Assembly: GCA_949127665.1 (NCBI GenBank)
Contig: CASBQE010000033.1
Span: forward strand, 1 to 34,536
Reading direction: 5' to 3'
From: Synechococcales cyanobacterium PMM_0083
Lineage (GTDB): Bacteria; Cyanobacteriota; Cyanobacteriia; Leptolyngbyales; Leptolyngbyaceae
Length of the DNA stretch: 34,536 nt
Below are positions 16,392-25,122 of the stretch, piece by piece (position 1 is the stretch's first letter; the number at the start of each line of letters is the position of its first letter). The notes under the pieces were generated by a model. The model was not told the DNA's origin and ran no database searches. It worked only from the letters and a program-made list of their open reading frames with translations. The position numbers and the translations under genes were made by a program.

Positions 16392-17462
16392 ATGAAAATT
16401 GCACAAATAGCGCCCCTTTGGGAGCAGGTTCCGCCCGCTACTTATGGGGGTTCAGAGTTAGTCGTGAGTCTGCTGACCGAGGAATTAGTGCGGCGTGGGC
16501 ATGAGGTTACTCTGTTTGCCTCTGGCGACTCGACCACGACCGCCAAGCTAGAATCAGTTCACCCAAAAGCATTACGGCTCGACCCAACCATCAAAGAAGT
16601 GGGCATTTATGAAATGCTTCAGTTGAGTCAAGTGTATGAACGGGCTAACGAGTTTGATATGATCCACTCGCATATGGGATGTGCTGGGCTACCTTACGCT
16701 AATTTGGTAAGAACGCCCACCGTGTATACATTACATGGCATTTTTACGCCTGATAACGAAAAAATGTTCGTTCATGCTCGTCGGCAACCATTCATTAGCA
16801 TTTCTAACTCTCAACGCGAACCCAGACTCAATTTGAACTGTGTTGCAACGGTTTACAACGGAGTCGATACTTCGGCTTATCGGTTTTATCCTAAACCCAG
16901 TGACCCATCTTATCTAGCGTTTTTGGGTCGAATGTCGCCGGAAAAGGGAACTCATATTGCGATCGCGATCGCTAAAGCAACTGGCTGGCACCTTAAAATT
17001 GCTGGCAAAATCGATCCAGTTGACGTAGAGTACTTTGAGCAAGAGGTCAAACCTCACATTGACGGAACGCAGATACAATTTCTGGGTGAAGCAAATCACG
17101 CTCAAAAAAATGCCCTTTTAGGAAATGCAGTGGCGACGCTATTTCCAATCACTTGGAGAGAACCGTTTGGCTTGGTGATGGCTGAGTCGATGGCAGCCGG
17201 AACGCCCGTGATTGCTATGAATTTGGGATCTGCGCCCGAAGTGATTGCTCACGGCAAAACTGGATTTCTGTGCCGTACCGTAGAAGAATGCATTCAAGCA
17301 TTAAGCAGAATTGACACGATTGATCGGCAAGCCTGTCGTCAGCATGTGGAAGTCAATTTTAGTGCGAAGCGGATGACCGATGGCTACGAGGCAGTTTATC
17401 AGAAAGTTCTAGCAGAGCGCTTTGCCCAGAATGGTCGCTCTTTGGTCAACGTTTTAAAATAA
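16392..17462 (+). CDS. Glycosyltransferase family 4
   Basis: A 356-aa retaining GT-B glycosyltransferase. The ATG at 16392 is set by a perfect GGAGG at 16382-16386; an upstream extension of the frame is rejected for this reason. The N-terminal acceptor domain has the typical PPATYGGSELVVSLLTEELV loop (14-33, preceded by the IAPLWEQ strand) and LHGIFTP. The C-terminal donor domain has FLGRMSPEKG and the E-x7-E motif EPFGLVMAE (257-265), whose first Glu is expected to contact the nucleotide-sugar ribose and support catalysis. No membrane span; likely cytoplasmic or peripheral. Donor and acceptor are unknown; polysaccharide or sucrose-type roles are possible. It stands alone and ends in a strong bidirectional terminator. 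Confidence 0.92.
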   Translation: MKIAQIAPLWEQVPPATYGGSELVVSLLTEELVRRGHEVTLFASGDSTTTAKLESVHPKALRLDPTIKEVGIYEMLQLSQVYERANEFDMIHSHMGCAGLPYANLVRTPTVYTLHGIFTPDNEKMFVHARRQPFISISNSQREPRLNLNCVATVYNGVDTSAYRFYPKPSDPSYLAFLGRMSPEKGTHIAIAIAKATGWHLKIAGKIDPVDVEYFEQEVKPHIDGTQIQFLGEANHAQKNALLGNAVATLFPITWREPFGLVMAESMAAGTPVIAMNLGSAPEVIAHGKTGFLCRTVEECIQALSRIDTIDRQACRQHVEVNFSAKRMTDGYEAVYQKVLAERFAQNGRSLVNVLK

Positions 17463-17490
17463 CTCAGCGTATTAAAAACAAGATACTAAA

Positions 17491-17518
17491 AAGCAGTGGG
17501 CGAGTCTGCCCACTGCTT
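17491..17518. terminator. Bidirectional terminator between GT4 and rpmA
   Basis: A perfect 11-bp stem (AAGCAGTGGGC with GCCCACTGCTT) and 6-base loop, followed by TAATTTT on the plus strand and by TTTTTAG on the minus strand. It serves both the GT4 gene (+) and the rplU-rpmA operon (-). Confidence 0.9.
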
Positions 17519-17556
17519 TAATTTTAAAACAACCCATCATAGTTGTTGAGATTAAG

Positions 17557-17865
17557 CTATTCCGCCGCGACTAGTTCAGGTGCAACTGTTTCAGGCGCGA
17601 TCGCGGCTACTGCTACTGGGTAAACACTAACTTTCTTACGAGTCTTCCCCAACCGTTCAAAAGTGACAACGCCTGCAATCAGCGCAAATAGAGTGTCATC
17701 ACTGCCGATGCCTACATTATTACCAGGGTGATGTTTGGTGCCTCGTTGACGAACCAAAATGTTGCCTGCTTTAACCACTTGACCGCCGTAGCGCTTAACA
17801 CCAAGACGTTGAGCATTAGAGTCACGACCGTTACGTGTACTGCCTGTGCCTTTTTTATGAGCCAT
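17557..17865 (-). CDS. rpmA: 50S ribosomal protein L27
   Basis: A 102-aa ribosomal protein that lies next to the peptidyl-transferase centre and contacts tRNA. The N-terminus [17 protein letters not shown] is the uncleaved type; mature L27 starts with a short basic tail reaching the P site. Conserved [25 protein letters not shown] and GSDDTLFAL follow. The last 20 residues are an Ala/Val/Pro-rich acidic tail, making it somewhat longer than the usual 85-95 aa. It is the second gene of the conserved rplU-rpmA operon, 59 bp downstream of rplU. Confidence 0.98.
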   Translation of the reverse strand: MAHKKGTGSTRNGRDSNAQRLGVKRYGGQVVKAGNILVRQRGTKHHPGNNVGIGSDDTLFALIAGVVTFERLGKTRKKVSVYPVAVAAIAPETVAPELVAAE

Positions 17866-17924
17866 ACTTGCCTTCCTACTTTTTTTAGCGCTTAAATTTG
17901 CAGATGAGACTTATCATCAAAATT

Positions 17925-18323
17925 TTATTCGGCAGCTTGTGCTTCAGCCCCTTCAAAATCGACAGAGCGAGCAGGAGTCTCAGCAACAGCGCTACCCAGC
18001 GATCGCCCGTCAATGGCAATACTGTCAATCATCAAACGAGTTAACTCTTGACGATGACCTTGTTTCTTACGAGTCTTCTTTTTAGGGCGCATCTTATAAA
18101 CGATGATCTTTCGACCCCGCATATGTCTGATTACAGTGCCCTCGACTATTGCTCCATCGACAAAAGGCTGCCCAACATGAAAGTCACTATCGTTTTGGAC
18201 GTAGAACACCTTATCGATACTAACCTTGTCATCCAGTTCAACGGCAAGCCGCTCGACATCATAAAAGCGACCCGGCTCAACCCGAAGCTGCTTACCACCC
18301 GTTTCAATAATTGCGTAAACCAT
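17925..18323 (-). CDS. rplU: 50S ribosomal protein L21
   Basis: A 132-aa ribosomal protein binding 23S rRNA. I use the ATG of [18 protein letters not shown] (18323), which is the family's natural start; a longer frame to 18431 has no support. Conserved blocks are [19 protein letters not shown] and the basic [16 protein letters not shown] loop followed by LTRLMID. The last 30 residues are an Ala/Glu-rich tail beyond the core (usual length about 103), common in cyanobacteria. It is the first gene of the rplU-rpmA operon. The 310-bp gap to the divergent aroH start should hold its promoter and any leader; I see no leader structure I can name. Confidence 0.97.
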   Translation of the reverse strand: MVYAIIETGGKQLRVEPGRFYDVERLAVELDDKVSIDKVFYVQNDSDFHVGQPFVDGAIVEGTVIRHMRGRKIIVYKMRPKKKTRKKQGHRQELTRLMIDSIAIDGRSLGSAVAETPARSVDFEGAEAQAAE

Positions 18324-18633
18324 TAATTTTGACCTCAAGTGCGCCGTACAGGTAGCTAAAAGGCAGTCGTGCGCCTCAACTTTGAATGTGACCTGATCCG
18401 AGCAAAAAATACAACAGTCCCCAATTGTCACGAATTACGATCGCATCTGTCAAGGAATATTTTGAGGAAAGTTGGATGAAAGACCGACTTAAAAAACTAT
18501 CTTACTGATAAGTATCTCAATTGCTGACGTTTGACAGATTTTCAGCCATGATCATTGATAGCTTTGATGGTTGGATTCTAATTATTTTTAGTATCAAGAG
18601 ATAATAGTTACTTTTGAAAGTGGAGGAAAAAGC

Positions 18634-19029
18634 GTGGGTTGGCGAATTCGAGCTATTCGTGGTGCAACAACGGTTACAGATAACTCTATTGATGCGATTC
18701 GAGAAGCAGTGCATGAACTGTTGAATGAACTTGAAGCTCGCAACCATCTAGAAATGGCAGAAATCGTCAGCGTTACTTTTTCTGTGACTCAAGATTTGGA
18801 TGCGATCTTTCCCGCTGCGATCGCTCGTGAACGTCCTCATTGGTCACAGGTGCCGCTACTGGATGTGCAGCAGATGCATGTTAAAGGTAGCTTGCCCAGA
18901 TGCATTCGCTTTTTAATCCACTTTAATACGCCTAATCCCAACATCGAAATCCATCATCCTTATCTACGCTATGCAAAAGACCTCCGCCCTGACTGGACGT
19001 TTGCTGAAGCCGCACTCACCTCCAAGTGA
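18634..19029 (+). CDS. aroH: AroH-class chorismate mutase
   Basis: Converts chorismate to prephenate for Phe and Tyr synthesis in the cytoplasm. The 131-aa length and trimeric AroH fold motifs (IRGATTV at the start, GSLPRCIRFLIH at 85-96, HPYLRYAKDLRPD near the end) are diagnostic. The GTG start is fixed by GGAGG at 18622-18626. Aligned with Bacillus subtilis AroH at a constant offset of +2, R7, R90 and Y108 are kept as R9, R92 and Y110. However, C75 is Asp77 and the catalytic E78 is Gln80, so the negative charge has moved one turn away. Activity is still expected if Asp77 compensates. It stands alone, divergent from rplU. Confidence 0.92.
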   Translation: MGWRIRAIRGATTVTDNSIDAIREAVHELLNELEARNHLEMAEIVSVTFSVTQDLDAIFPAAIARERPHWSQVPLLDVQQMHVKGSLPRCIRFLIHFNTPNPNIEIHHPYLRYAKDLRPDWTFAEAALTSK

Positions 19030-19130
19030 AGCGTGTCCTCTACTTTCGTTTGATGGGGGTACGGATTTTTCGATGAGTGGGGCGATCGCGGGACTCTCCG
19101 TAGGAGAATCCAATACAACAGGAGACACTC

Positions 19131-19607
19131 ATGATGAATTCTGAGTTGAAGATGAAATTATTATCTCTATACGAGACAGACTACCAACTTTGGCTAGATC
19201 AAACCGTGGCTCAGTTGCAATCCCATGATTTCGGCAATATTGACCTTGAGAATTTGATTGAGGAGATAGAAAGTTTGGGTAGAAGTGACAAACGAGCGAT
19301 TTCCAGCTATCTCATGCGACTGTGCGAACATCTCCTCAAGATTAAATATTGGGAAGTTGAACGAAAAACTTGCTTTAGAGGTTGAAAACTAGCAGTAGTG
19401 AACTTCCGCTTGCAAATTCAAGCCATTCTTCAAGACAGCCCTAGCCTCAAAAACTACCTCAATGACACCTTTGCGATCGCCTATCAAAATGGCAGAAAGC
19501 TCTTTCTCACTGCTAGTGAACTGAATGCCGAGCTGATTCCCGAAGCCCCAGAGTTTACTCTAAAGCAAACTTTGGACGAAGAGTGGCTACCTTGGCACCC
19601 TCAATAG
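19131..19607 (+). pseudogene. DUF29 family gene interrupted by one in-frame TGA
   Basis: The ATG at 19131 has GGAGA at 19121-19125. The N-terminal half (YETDYQLWLDQTVAQL, then LENLIEEIESLGRSDKRA) and the C-terminal half (NFRLQIQAILQDSPSLKNYL, then ELIPEAPEFTL and a final LPWHP) are the two halves of one DUF29 protein in the same frame. They are separated only by TGA at 19383-19385, in the context CFRG-stop-KLAVVNFR. DUF29 proteins usually have Trp here (RGW), so TGG to TGA is the simplest explanation. A GTG at 19398 could restart translation. Without the stop the product would be 158 aa, normal for the family. DUF29 function is unknown. An imperfect hairpin lies in the leader at 19091-19111. 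Confidence 0.85.
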
Positions 19608-19752
19608 TTGCCTGTACCCATCAATTAAGCATCGCTAAAGCGATCGCCGAGATGTTGTCTATGAGAATCGCATTGTCTGCGGTGGCTAATCTCAAGCGAT
19701 GGCGATCGCTTGCCGCTAAAATGGAAGCCTATTGTTGTGCAAGAAAGTTTCC

Positions 19753-21243
19753 ATGACCGCATCGGCTCCCGCAAAAACGCAGTATGAAGCAGTGATTGGG
19801 TTGGAAACTCACTGCCAACTAAACACCAACACCAAAATCTTCTCGCCGAGTTCAACTAAGTTTGGCGAACCGCCCAATACACTGATCGATCCAGTTTGTA
19901 TGGGTTTACCCGGAACATTGCCTGTTTTAAATCAGGCGGTGTTGGAATCCTCGGTGAAGATGGGGCTTGCTTTGAACTGTGAAATTGCACCCTACAGCAA
20001 GTTCGATCGCAAGCAGTATTTTTACCCCGATCTGCCGAAAAACTACCAAATTTCCCAATTTGATCTGCCGATCGCAGAACACGGCTTTTTGAACATTGAA
20101 TTGTACGACAAAGAAACGGGAACCGCTACCCATAAGCGAATTGGCGTGACCCGACTGCACATGGAAGAAGACGCAGGAAAACTCGTGCATGGCGGCGGCG
20201 AAAGGCTTTCGGGATCTACCTACTCGCTGGTGGACTATAACCGGGCAGGAGTGCCGCTGATGGAAATTGTGTCTGAACCGGATATTCGCACGGGGCAGGA
20301 AGCCGCTGAATATGCCCAAGAAATTCGTCGGATTGTCCGCTATCTCGGCGTTGGTGATGGCAATATGCAAGAAGGTTCGCTCCGCTGTGACGTGAATATT
20401 TCGGTGCGTCCGGTGGGGCAAAAAGAGTTTGGCACGAAGGTAGAGATCAAAAATATGAACTCTTTCAGTGCGATTCAGCGAGCGATCGAATATGAAATTG
20501 AGCGGCAGATTGCAGCGGTTGAAGCCGGCGAAAAGCTGGTGCAAGAGACGCGCCTGTGGGAAGAAGGCTCTCAGCGCACGATTAGTATGCGGAAAAAGGA
20601 AGGGGCTAGCGATTATCGCTATTTCCCAGAACCCGATTTGGGACCGATTGAAGTCTCTGCCGCCCAATTAGCCGACTGGCGATCGCAACTGCCTGAATTG
20701 CCTGCTCAAAAACGTCAGCGATATACCACCGACTTGGGCTTATCGGTTTATGATGCCCGCGTGTTGACCAATGACCGCGCCACGATGGAATATTTTGAAG
20801 CCGCGATCGCGGCAGGTGCTTCCGCAAAACTGGCGGCAAACTGGATTATGGGTGACTTGAGTGCTTACCTAAATAATAATACCGATCTCAGCATGGGTGA
20901 TTTGCCCCTGAAGCCAGACAGTTTGGCAGAATTAATTGGGCTAATTGAAGACCGCACCATCAGCAATGCGGCTGCCAAAAATATCTTGCAAGAACTGCTG
21001 ACTCAAGGCGGTTCTGCAAAAGCAATTGTAAAACGGGATGGGTTAGGGCAAATTTCGGATACGGGCGCACTGGAAACCGCGATCGACGAAGTGTTGATCG
21101 AAAATCCAAAAGAGTTGGAACAGTATCGAGGAGGGAAAACTAAGCTATTAGGCTTTTTTGTCGGTCAGGTGATGAAAAAAACTGGCGGTCGCGCCGATCC
21201 TAAGCTGACCAACCAATTGGTCAGCAAAAAACTAAACGGATAA
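19753..21243 (+). CDS. gatB: Asp/Glu-tRNA amidotransferase subunit B
   Basis: A 496-aa subunit of the GatCAB complex, which converts misacylated Glu-tRNA-Gln and Asp-tRNA-Asn to the correct amides. The start is the ATG of MTASAPAKTQ; a TTG seven codons earlier is unlikely. Conserved blocks are GLETHCQLNTNTKIFS, CMGLPGTLPVLN, KQYFYPDLPKNYQISQ and EIVSEPDIRTGQEA. The C-terminal half holds the helical and YqeY-like tRNA-binding domains, including QTVKDNVxGG-like variation ending in FFVGQVMKKTGGRADPKL. Length is normal. gatA and gatC are not in the window, which is usual for cyanobacteria, where gat genes are scattered. Confidence 0.97.
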   Translation: MTASAPAKTQYEAVIGLETHCQLNTNTKIFSPSSTKFGEPPNTLIDPVCMGLPGTLPVLNQAVLESSVKMGLALNCEIAPYSKFDRKQYFYPDLPKNYQISQFDLPIAEHGFLNIELYDKETGTATHKRIGVTRLHMEEDAGKLVHGGGERLSGSTYSLVDYNRAGVPLMEIVSEPDIRTGQEAAEYAQEIRRIVRYLGVGDGNMQEGSLRCDVNISVRPVGQKEFGTKVEIKNMNSFSAIQRAIEYEIERQIAAVEAGEKLVQETRLWEEGSQRTISMRKKEGASDYRYFPEPDLGPIEVSAAQLADWRSQLPELPAQKRQRYTTDLGLSVYDARVLTNDRATMEYFEAAIAAGASAKLAANWIMGDLSAYLNNNTDLSMGDLPLKPDSLAELIGLIEDRTISNAAAKNILQELLTQGGSAKAIVKRDGLGQISDTGALETAIDEVLIENPKELEQYRGGKTKLLGFFVGQVMKKTGGRADPKLTNQLVSKKLNG

Positions 21244-21293
21244 GCTAGAAGCCACTCCTACTAGACCTTCCAGCCGTCAACACATTCTATAAA

Positions 21294-21380
21294 ATGCCTC
21301 AATGTCCTGAATGTAAAGGACGAAAGAGAGATTTCTTTACAAAAACAACATCAATAGGGGGTGACACCCCCCACCCTTGA
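21294..21380 (+). CDS. Possible 28-aa CxxC miniprotein
   Basis: ATG at 21294 opens a 28-codon frame starting MPQCPECKGRKRDFF, which resembles the first knuckle of a zinc ribbon (CPxCxG) followed by a basic stretch. There is no good ribosome site and no second CxxC, so zinc binding would need a partner or a dimer. It could also be a remnant of a longer gene or chance. I list it because of the motif, with low confidence. Confidence 0.2.
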   Translation: MPQCPECKGRKRDFFTKTTSIGGDTPHP

Positions 21381-21418
21381 GATGGCATACTATGGTTAGT
21401 AGATGCACCCTGATGATA

Positions 21419-21450
21419 GGGAGAGACGCTTAGCGCCTCTCCCTTTTTTA
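21419..21450 (+). terminator. Intrinsic terminator downstream of gatB
   Basis: GGGAGAGACGC pairs with GCGCCTCTCCC around a TTAG loop (10 of 11 pairs, one A:C mismatch), followed by TTTTTTATT. It lies about 175 bp past gatB, so it may end gatB transcripts or a separate short RNA. Confidence 0.85.
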
Positions 21451-21828
21451 TTGGCTTTTTTATTGAACCTTGCTGAATTGAGAAATGAATGGCAAGAAGT
21501 CATACCCACTTTAGATGGTGTGAATGACAGATAGGGCATTCAAGATCAAGGGATAACCCGTAATAGGCTTTTGAAAAATGGGGAGGATGGTTTCCTTCAT
21601 TACACCAGAAACAGTCAATCTGCCCTGCATGGATACCGAACCAAAACGCGAGTGCTGCGCCAGAGTCTTAGATTGAAAGCGGCGATCGCGGCTACCGAAA
21701 AATCAGGCTGACTGCAAGCTTATCTCTGTTGCGCCTGCACCCACACTAAATTTTACAGGAACGCAAGAAACAGACCTTAACCTGCAACCTCTGATAGACT
21801 CGGAATGAGAAGATTTCAGGCTTAGTTT

Positions 21829-22404
21829 ATGCCTAGCATTACTCAAAAGATGACCTTTGAGGAGTACCTTGCTTACAACGACGGTACAGATAGTCGCCAT
21901 GAGCTAGTGGATGGAGAACTGGTTGAAATGCCGCCAGAAGACCGAATCAACTCAAAAATTGCTTTGTTTCTGCTGGCAAAGCTATTAGAAGTTCTTTCAG
22001 AAGATCGCCTGTGCTATAAAGACACTGAAGTTGAGGTCAGTGGCTCCCTGGCAAAAACTCGCTTGCCGGATTTGATGGTGTTGTCTGAAGAATTAACCGT
22101 TATTTTGGGAGATGGACGCGGCACCGTTACCCGCGAGATGCCACCGCCCGAACTGATTATTGAAGTGGCTTCACCTGGCAAAATTAACGAAGAGGGAGAT
22201 TATCGCTACAAACGCTCTGAGTATGCGGCAAGAGGGGTCGTTGAATATTGGGTAATTAACCCCAGCAGGTGTGATATCACCATTTTTAGCTTGGAGGCGG
22301 GTTTCTATGAAGCAACAGTTTATACAGGGCAAATGGTGTTGCAATCCCGATTTGAAGCATTGCGGCTGACTGCGGAGCAGGTGCTTAGCCGGGAGGGGCG
22401 ATGA
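21829..22404 (+). CDS. Uma2 family (DUF820) PD-(D/E)XK-fold protein
   Basis: A 191-aa member of the Uma2/DUF820 family, which is strongly expanded in cyanobacteria. The start [11 protein letters not shown] then [15 protein letters not shown], the block [12 protein letters not shown] (with the nuclease-fold Asp), [13 protein letters not shown] (Glu-x-Ala) and [21 protein letters not shown] are all standard. The D...ExA core predicts a restriction-endonuclease-like fold. Cellular function is unproven; many copies per genome suggest a mobile or regulatory role. ATG at 21829 with no strong ribosome site. It stands alone. Confidence 0.93.
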   Translation: MPSITQKMTFEEYLAYNDGTDSRHELVDGELVEMPPEDRINSKIALFLLAKLLEVLSEDRLCYKDTEVEVSGSLAKTRLPDLMVLSEELTVILGDGRGTVTREMPPPELIIEVASPGKINEEGDYRYKRSEYAARGVVEYWVINPSRCDITIFSLEAGFYEATVYTGQMVLQSRFEALRLTAEQVLSREGR

Positions 22405-22609
22405 CTTATTCTTTCTGCAAAGTGTTCTAGTGATGACGTGCCGTTGGAGGCTCTCTAAGCGCGATCGCGACGTGAGGCTGAGTTTCTGTGGGGTTCAGCG
22501 TCGAGCTTATCAATCAAAACTATAGGTTTTTCCAATAGGAAAGCTGCTTATATATAAGTTATTTGAGAGTATTCTGATTCTATGACCGTAATGGACTCAG
22601 AATCTGCTT

Positions 22610-23176
22610 ATGCAACCATTCGCAAGCCCGTCGAAATCTGCACAACCGACCTGGATTAATCGGGTTGTGCACGTCCTAGAAATCATTCAGGATTTAATTA
22701 TTATTTCTCTCTGCATCGGTTTGTTCTGCGTCATGGTGCTGGAACTCCGAAGTATGTTTTTGTCGCTCCTGCCACCCTTGGATTTTCAAGAAGTCACCGC
22801 TGATATTTTATTTCTGCTGATTCTGGTGGAATTGTTTCGCTTGCTGATTATTTATTTGCAAGAACAACGGGTCTCAATTGGGGTTGCGGTGGAAGTGGCG
22901 ATCGTGTCTGTCTTGCGGGAGGTCATTGTGAAGGGCGTGTTAGAGGTGCCTTGGAATCAGGTGCTTTCTGCCTGTGCTTTTTTGCTGGTGCTTGGAGTAT
23001 TGCTCATCATTCGGGTATGGCTGCCGCCCACTTTTGAAGGCGTTGATCCAGAAAAACGACTGTCCAGAAGAAGAAGTCTTTCGCGAGAGGTAGGTGCAGG
23101 GGAAAGTCATACTGAGCAACCCGACATTGCTTTTATGATGAAAGAAACGGGTGAGCTTTCTAGTTTAGATGGTTAG
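22610..23176 (+). CDS. PsiE-family membrane protein
   Basis: A 188-aa membrane protein of the phosphate-starvation-inducible PsiE family. Four hydrophobic spans are visible: IIQDLIIISLCIGLFCVMVL, the segment ADILFLLILVELFRLLIIYL, a shorter AVEVAIVSVLREVIV, and ACAFLLVLGVLLIIRVWL. The segment VELFRLLIIYLQEQRVSI is typical. The C-terminal 50 residues are polar and probably cytoplasmic. The role is unknown even in E. coli. No Pho box was identified upstream; a TATATA palindrome at 22547-22558 might include the -10 region. The flavodiiron gene starts 78 bp downstream on the same strand. Confidence 0.8.
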   Translation: MQPFASPSKSAQPTWINRVVHVLEIIQDLIIISLCIGLFCVMVLELRSMFLSLLPPLDFQEVTADILFLLILVELFRLLIIYLQEQRVSIGVAVEVAIVSVLREVIVKGVLEVPWNQVLSACAFLLVLGVLLIIRVWLPPTFEGVDPEKRLSRRRSLSREVGAGESHTEQPDIAFMMKETGELSSLDG

Positions 23177-23254
23177 CTTTTGATTTGTAGATTGTTTGCT
23201 ATCCTGGTCGCTTCCTTTTTTTGATATGCATCCCTTTGCTGCTATTCCTTACCT

Positions 23255-25039
23255 ATGGCTGATTTCAAACCGCGTGATGTTCAAGTTGCTGAGATGGGTG
23301 CTGGCACAACTGTGCTGCGATCGCGCACCTGGGAACGGCTCAAATTTGAAACTGAATATGCTCGCCAAAAAGGCACTACGGCAAACTCCTATTTGATTCA
23401 AGCTGAACAAATCGCGCTGCTTGACCCACCCGGCGAGTCTTTTACCGATCTTTTTTTGGAGGAGTTAGGGCATCATCTCTACTATCAACGACTGAAGTAC
23501 ATCATTTTGAGCCATGTCAATCCTAATCGGCTGACCACACTCAAACGTTTGTTAGAACTGGCTCCCTACGCTACGGTGGTTTGTTCTAAACCGGGTGCAA
23601 ATACCCTGCGATCGGTGCTTATCAGTCAGCCAGTCCTGCCTTCGCCGCGCGATGATGAAGCCCAAGATTTAGGAATTGAGTTTGGCAATCAAACCCTAAA
23701 GGTGCATATTGTGCGGGATGAAGAGGTGCTGGATTTAGGGAATGGGCACGAGCTTCAGTTTCGCTTTGTACCCACACCTCGCCACCCAGACGCGCTTTGC
23801 ACCTATGATCCCGCGACTCGCGTACTGTATACCGATAAGTTATTTGGCGCTCATGTGTGTGATGATGCGGTGTTTGATGAACACTGGAAGACTTTAGATG
23901 GCGATCGCCGCTACTATTTTGACTGTCTCCATGCCGCCCAAGCACCTCAAGTTGAGGCAATTTTAGACAAGCTGACGACGATTCCCGCCAAGGTGTTTGC
24001 TCCGGGGCATGGATCTATTGTGCGCCACAGCCTCAGCGTTCTCGCGTTGGATTATCGTCGCTGGTGCCAACAGCAGCAAACGAAAGATTTAAATGTGGCG
24101 CTGCTGTATACCTCGGCGTATGGCAATACGGCAACTCTAGCAACCGCGATCGCTAAAGGTGTGAACCAGGCTGGGGTTGCTGTGCAAACGATCAACTGTG
24201 AATTTGCCGATCCCGCCGAGATTACAGCCGCCGTTAAAGACTGTGATGGGTTTATCATCGGCTCTCCAACGTTGGCAGGTCATCCGCCCACCCAAATCCA
24301 GACAGCCTTGGGAATTGTGCTATCCACTGCCACCCAAACAAAAGTCGCTGGCGTGTTCGGCTCCTACGGCTGGAGTGGAGAAGCAGTTGATCTGATTGAA
24401 AGCAAGCTCCAGGATGCAGGCTATCCGTTGGGGTTTGAAACGATTCGGGTTAAGTTTGCGCCTACAGAAGACACTCTAGAGCAGTGCGAAAAGGCTGGGG
24501 CAGAGTTTGCCCGTATCCTCAACCGTGCCCGCAAAATTCGGGCACCCCGACAAGCTAGCGCAGATGTGATGAGCGATCGCACGGGACAGGCAGTGGGGCG
24601 CGTCACCGGTTCTTTGTGCGTGGTGACGGCGCAATCAGACGGAACTCCCGTAGGTTTTCTCACCTCGTGGGTCTCGCAAGCAGGGTTTAGCCCGCCTGCA
24701 ATCACAGTGGCGATCGCAAAAGAGCGCGAATTAGACTGCCTTGCCCATCCTGGCGAACACTTTGTCCTAAATATTTTGAAAGAAGGTAGAAATCTGCGCC
24801 GCTTCTTTATAAAGCCTGCAACACCAGACGAAAATCCTTTTGTCAATCTAGCAACGGAACCTGCTGCCAATGGATGCCTGATTTTAACCGAGGCGCTGTC
24901 TTATCTGGAATGCACCGTGCAGAATCGGATGGACTGCGGCGATCATTGGCTGCTCTATGCGCTGGTTGATTACGGCAAGATACTGGAATCAACCGGAGTC
25001 ACAGCCGTCAACCACCGGAAATCCGCAAGCCAATATTAG
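23255..25039 (+). CDS. flv1: Flavodiiron protein, Flv1 type
   Basis: A 594-aa three-domain cyanobacterial flavodiiron protein: metallo-beta-lactamase-like domain (about 1-260), flavodoxin-like FMN domain (about 280-420, with TSAYGNTATLA at 286-296) and a C-terminal NAD(P)H:flavin reductase-like domain (about 445-594). It takes part in light-dependent oxygen photoreduction that protects photosystem I. The canonical diiron motif HxExDH reads HVNPNR (87-92), the next His is R176, and the bridging Asp is K195 in TDKLFGAH; H252 in PGHG is kept. Loss of acidic ligands marks the Flv1/Flv2 class, which works as a heterodimer with Flv3 or Flv4. Flv2 usually sits in an flv4-flv2 operon, absent here, so Flv1 is preferred. 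Flv3 is not in the window. Confidence 0.85.
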   Translation: MADFKPRDVQVAEMGAGTTVLRSRTWERLKFETEYARQKGTTANSYLIQAEQIALLDPPGESFTDLFLEELGHHLYYQRLKYIILSHVNPNRLTTLKRLLELAPYATVVCSKPGANTLRSVLISQPVLPSPRDDEAQDLGIEFGNQTLKVHIVRDEEVLDLGNGHELQFRFVPTPRHPDALCTYDPATRVLYTDKLFGAHVCDDAVFDEHWKTLDGDRRYYFDCLHAAQAPQVEAILDKLTTIPAKVFAPGHGSIVRHSLSVLALDYRRWCQQQQTKDLNVALLYTSAYGNTATLATAIAKGVNQAGVAVQTINCEFADPAEITAAVKDCDGFIIGSPTLAGHPPTQIQTALGIVLSTATQTKVAGVFGSYGWSGEAVDLIESKLQDAGYPLGFETIRVKFAPTEDTLEQCEKAGAEFARILNRARKIRAPRQASADVMSDRTGQAVGRVTGSLCVVTAQSDGTPVGFLTSWVSQAGFSPPAITVAIAKERELDCLAHPGEHFVLNILKEGRNLRRFFIKPATPDENPFVNLATEPAANGCLILTEALSYLECTVQNRMDCGDHWLLYALVDYGKILESTGVTAVNHRKSASQY

Positions 25040-25122
25040 TAGGAGCATCGCATCTGGCACGATCCCTTTGATGAAATCCAAGTATTCTAACCAGATGCTA
25101 CGCCCATATTTTTTCCTTATTT

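Larger units (their letters stand above)
21244..21828. other. Intergenic region between gatB and Uma2 gene
   Basis: 585 bp. It contains a very short frame with a CxxC start (21294-21380), a GGGGGT/ACCCCC inverted repeat at about 21357-21371, a strong terminator (21419-21450) and a TACTAT element at about 21389-21394 that could be a -10 box for a short RNA ending at the terminator. The remainder (21450-21828) shows a plausible but unrecognised reading frame of 58 codons (21535-21711) without a good start. No tRNA seen. Confidence 0.5.

Noticed and set aside
21463-21711. A frame with one TAG at 21532-21534 that reads like protein on both sides (ELRNEWQEVIPTLDG, then NRLLKNGEDGFLHYTRN)
   Set aside because: No start codon context, no family recognised, and the open part is only 58 codons. 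It may be a decayed gene but I cannot support it.
21829-22404. Uma2-family gene as evidence of a defence island
   Set aside because: Such genes are scattered singly in cyanobacterial genomes and no toxin, methylase or other defence gene is adjacent.
22547-22558. CTTATATATAAG palindrome before the PsiE-family gene as a specific operator
   Set aside because: Such AT palindromes commonly arise around -10 boxes; no second site or known consensus supports an operator.
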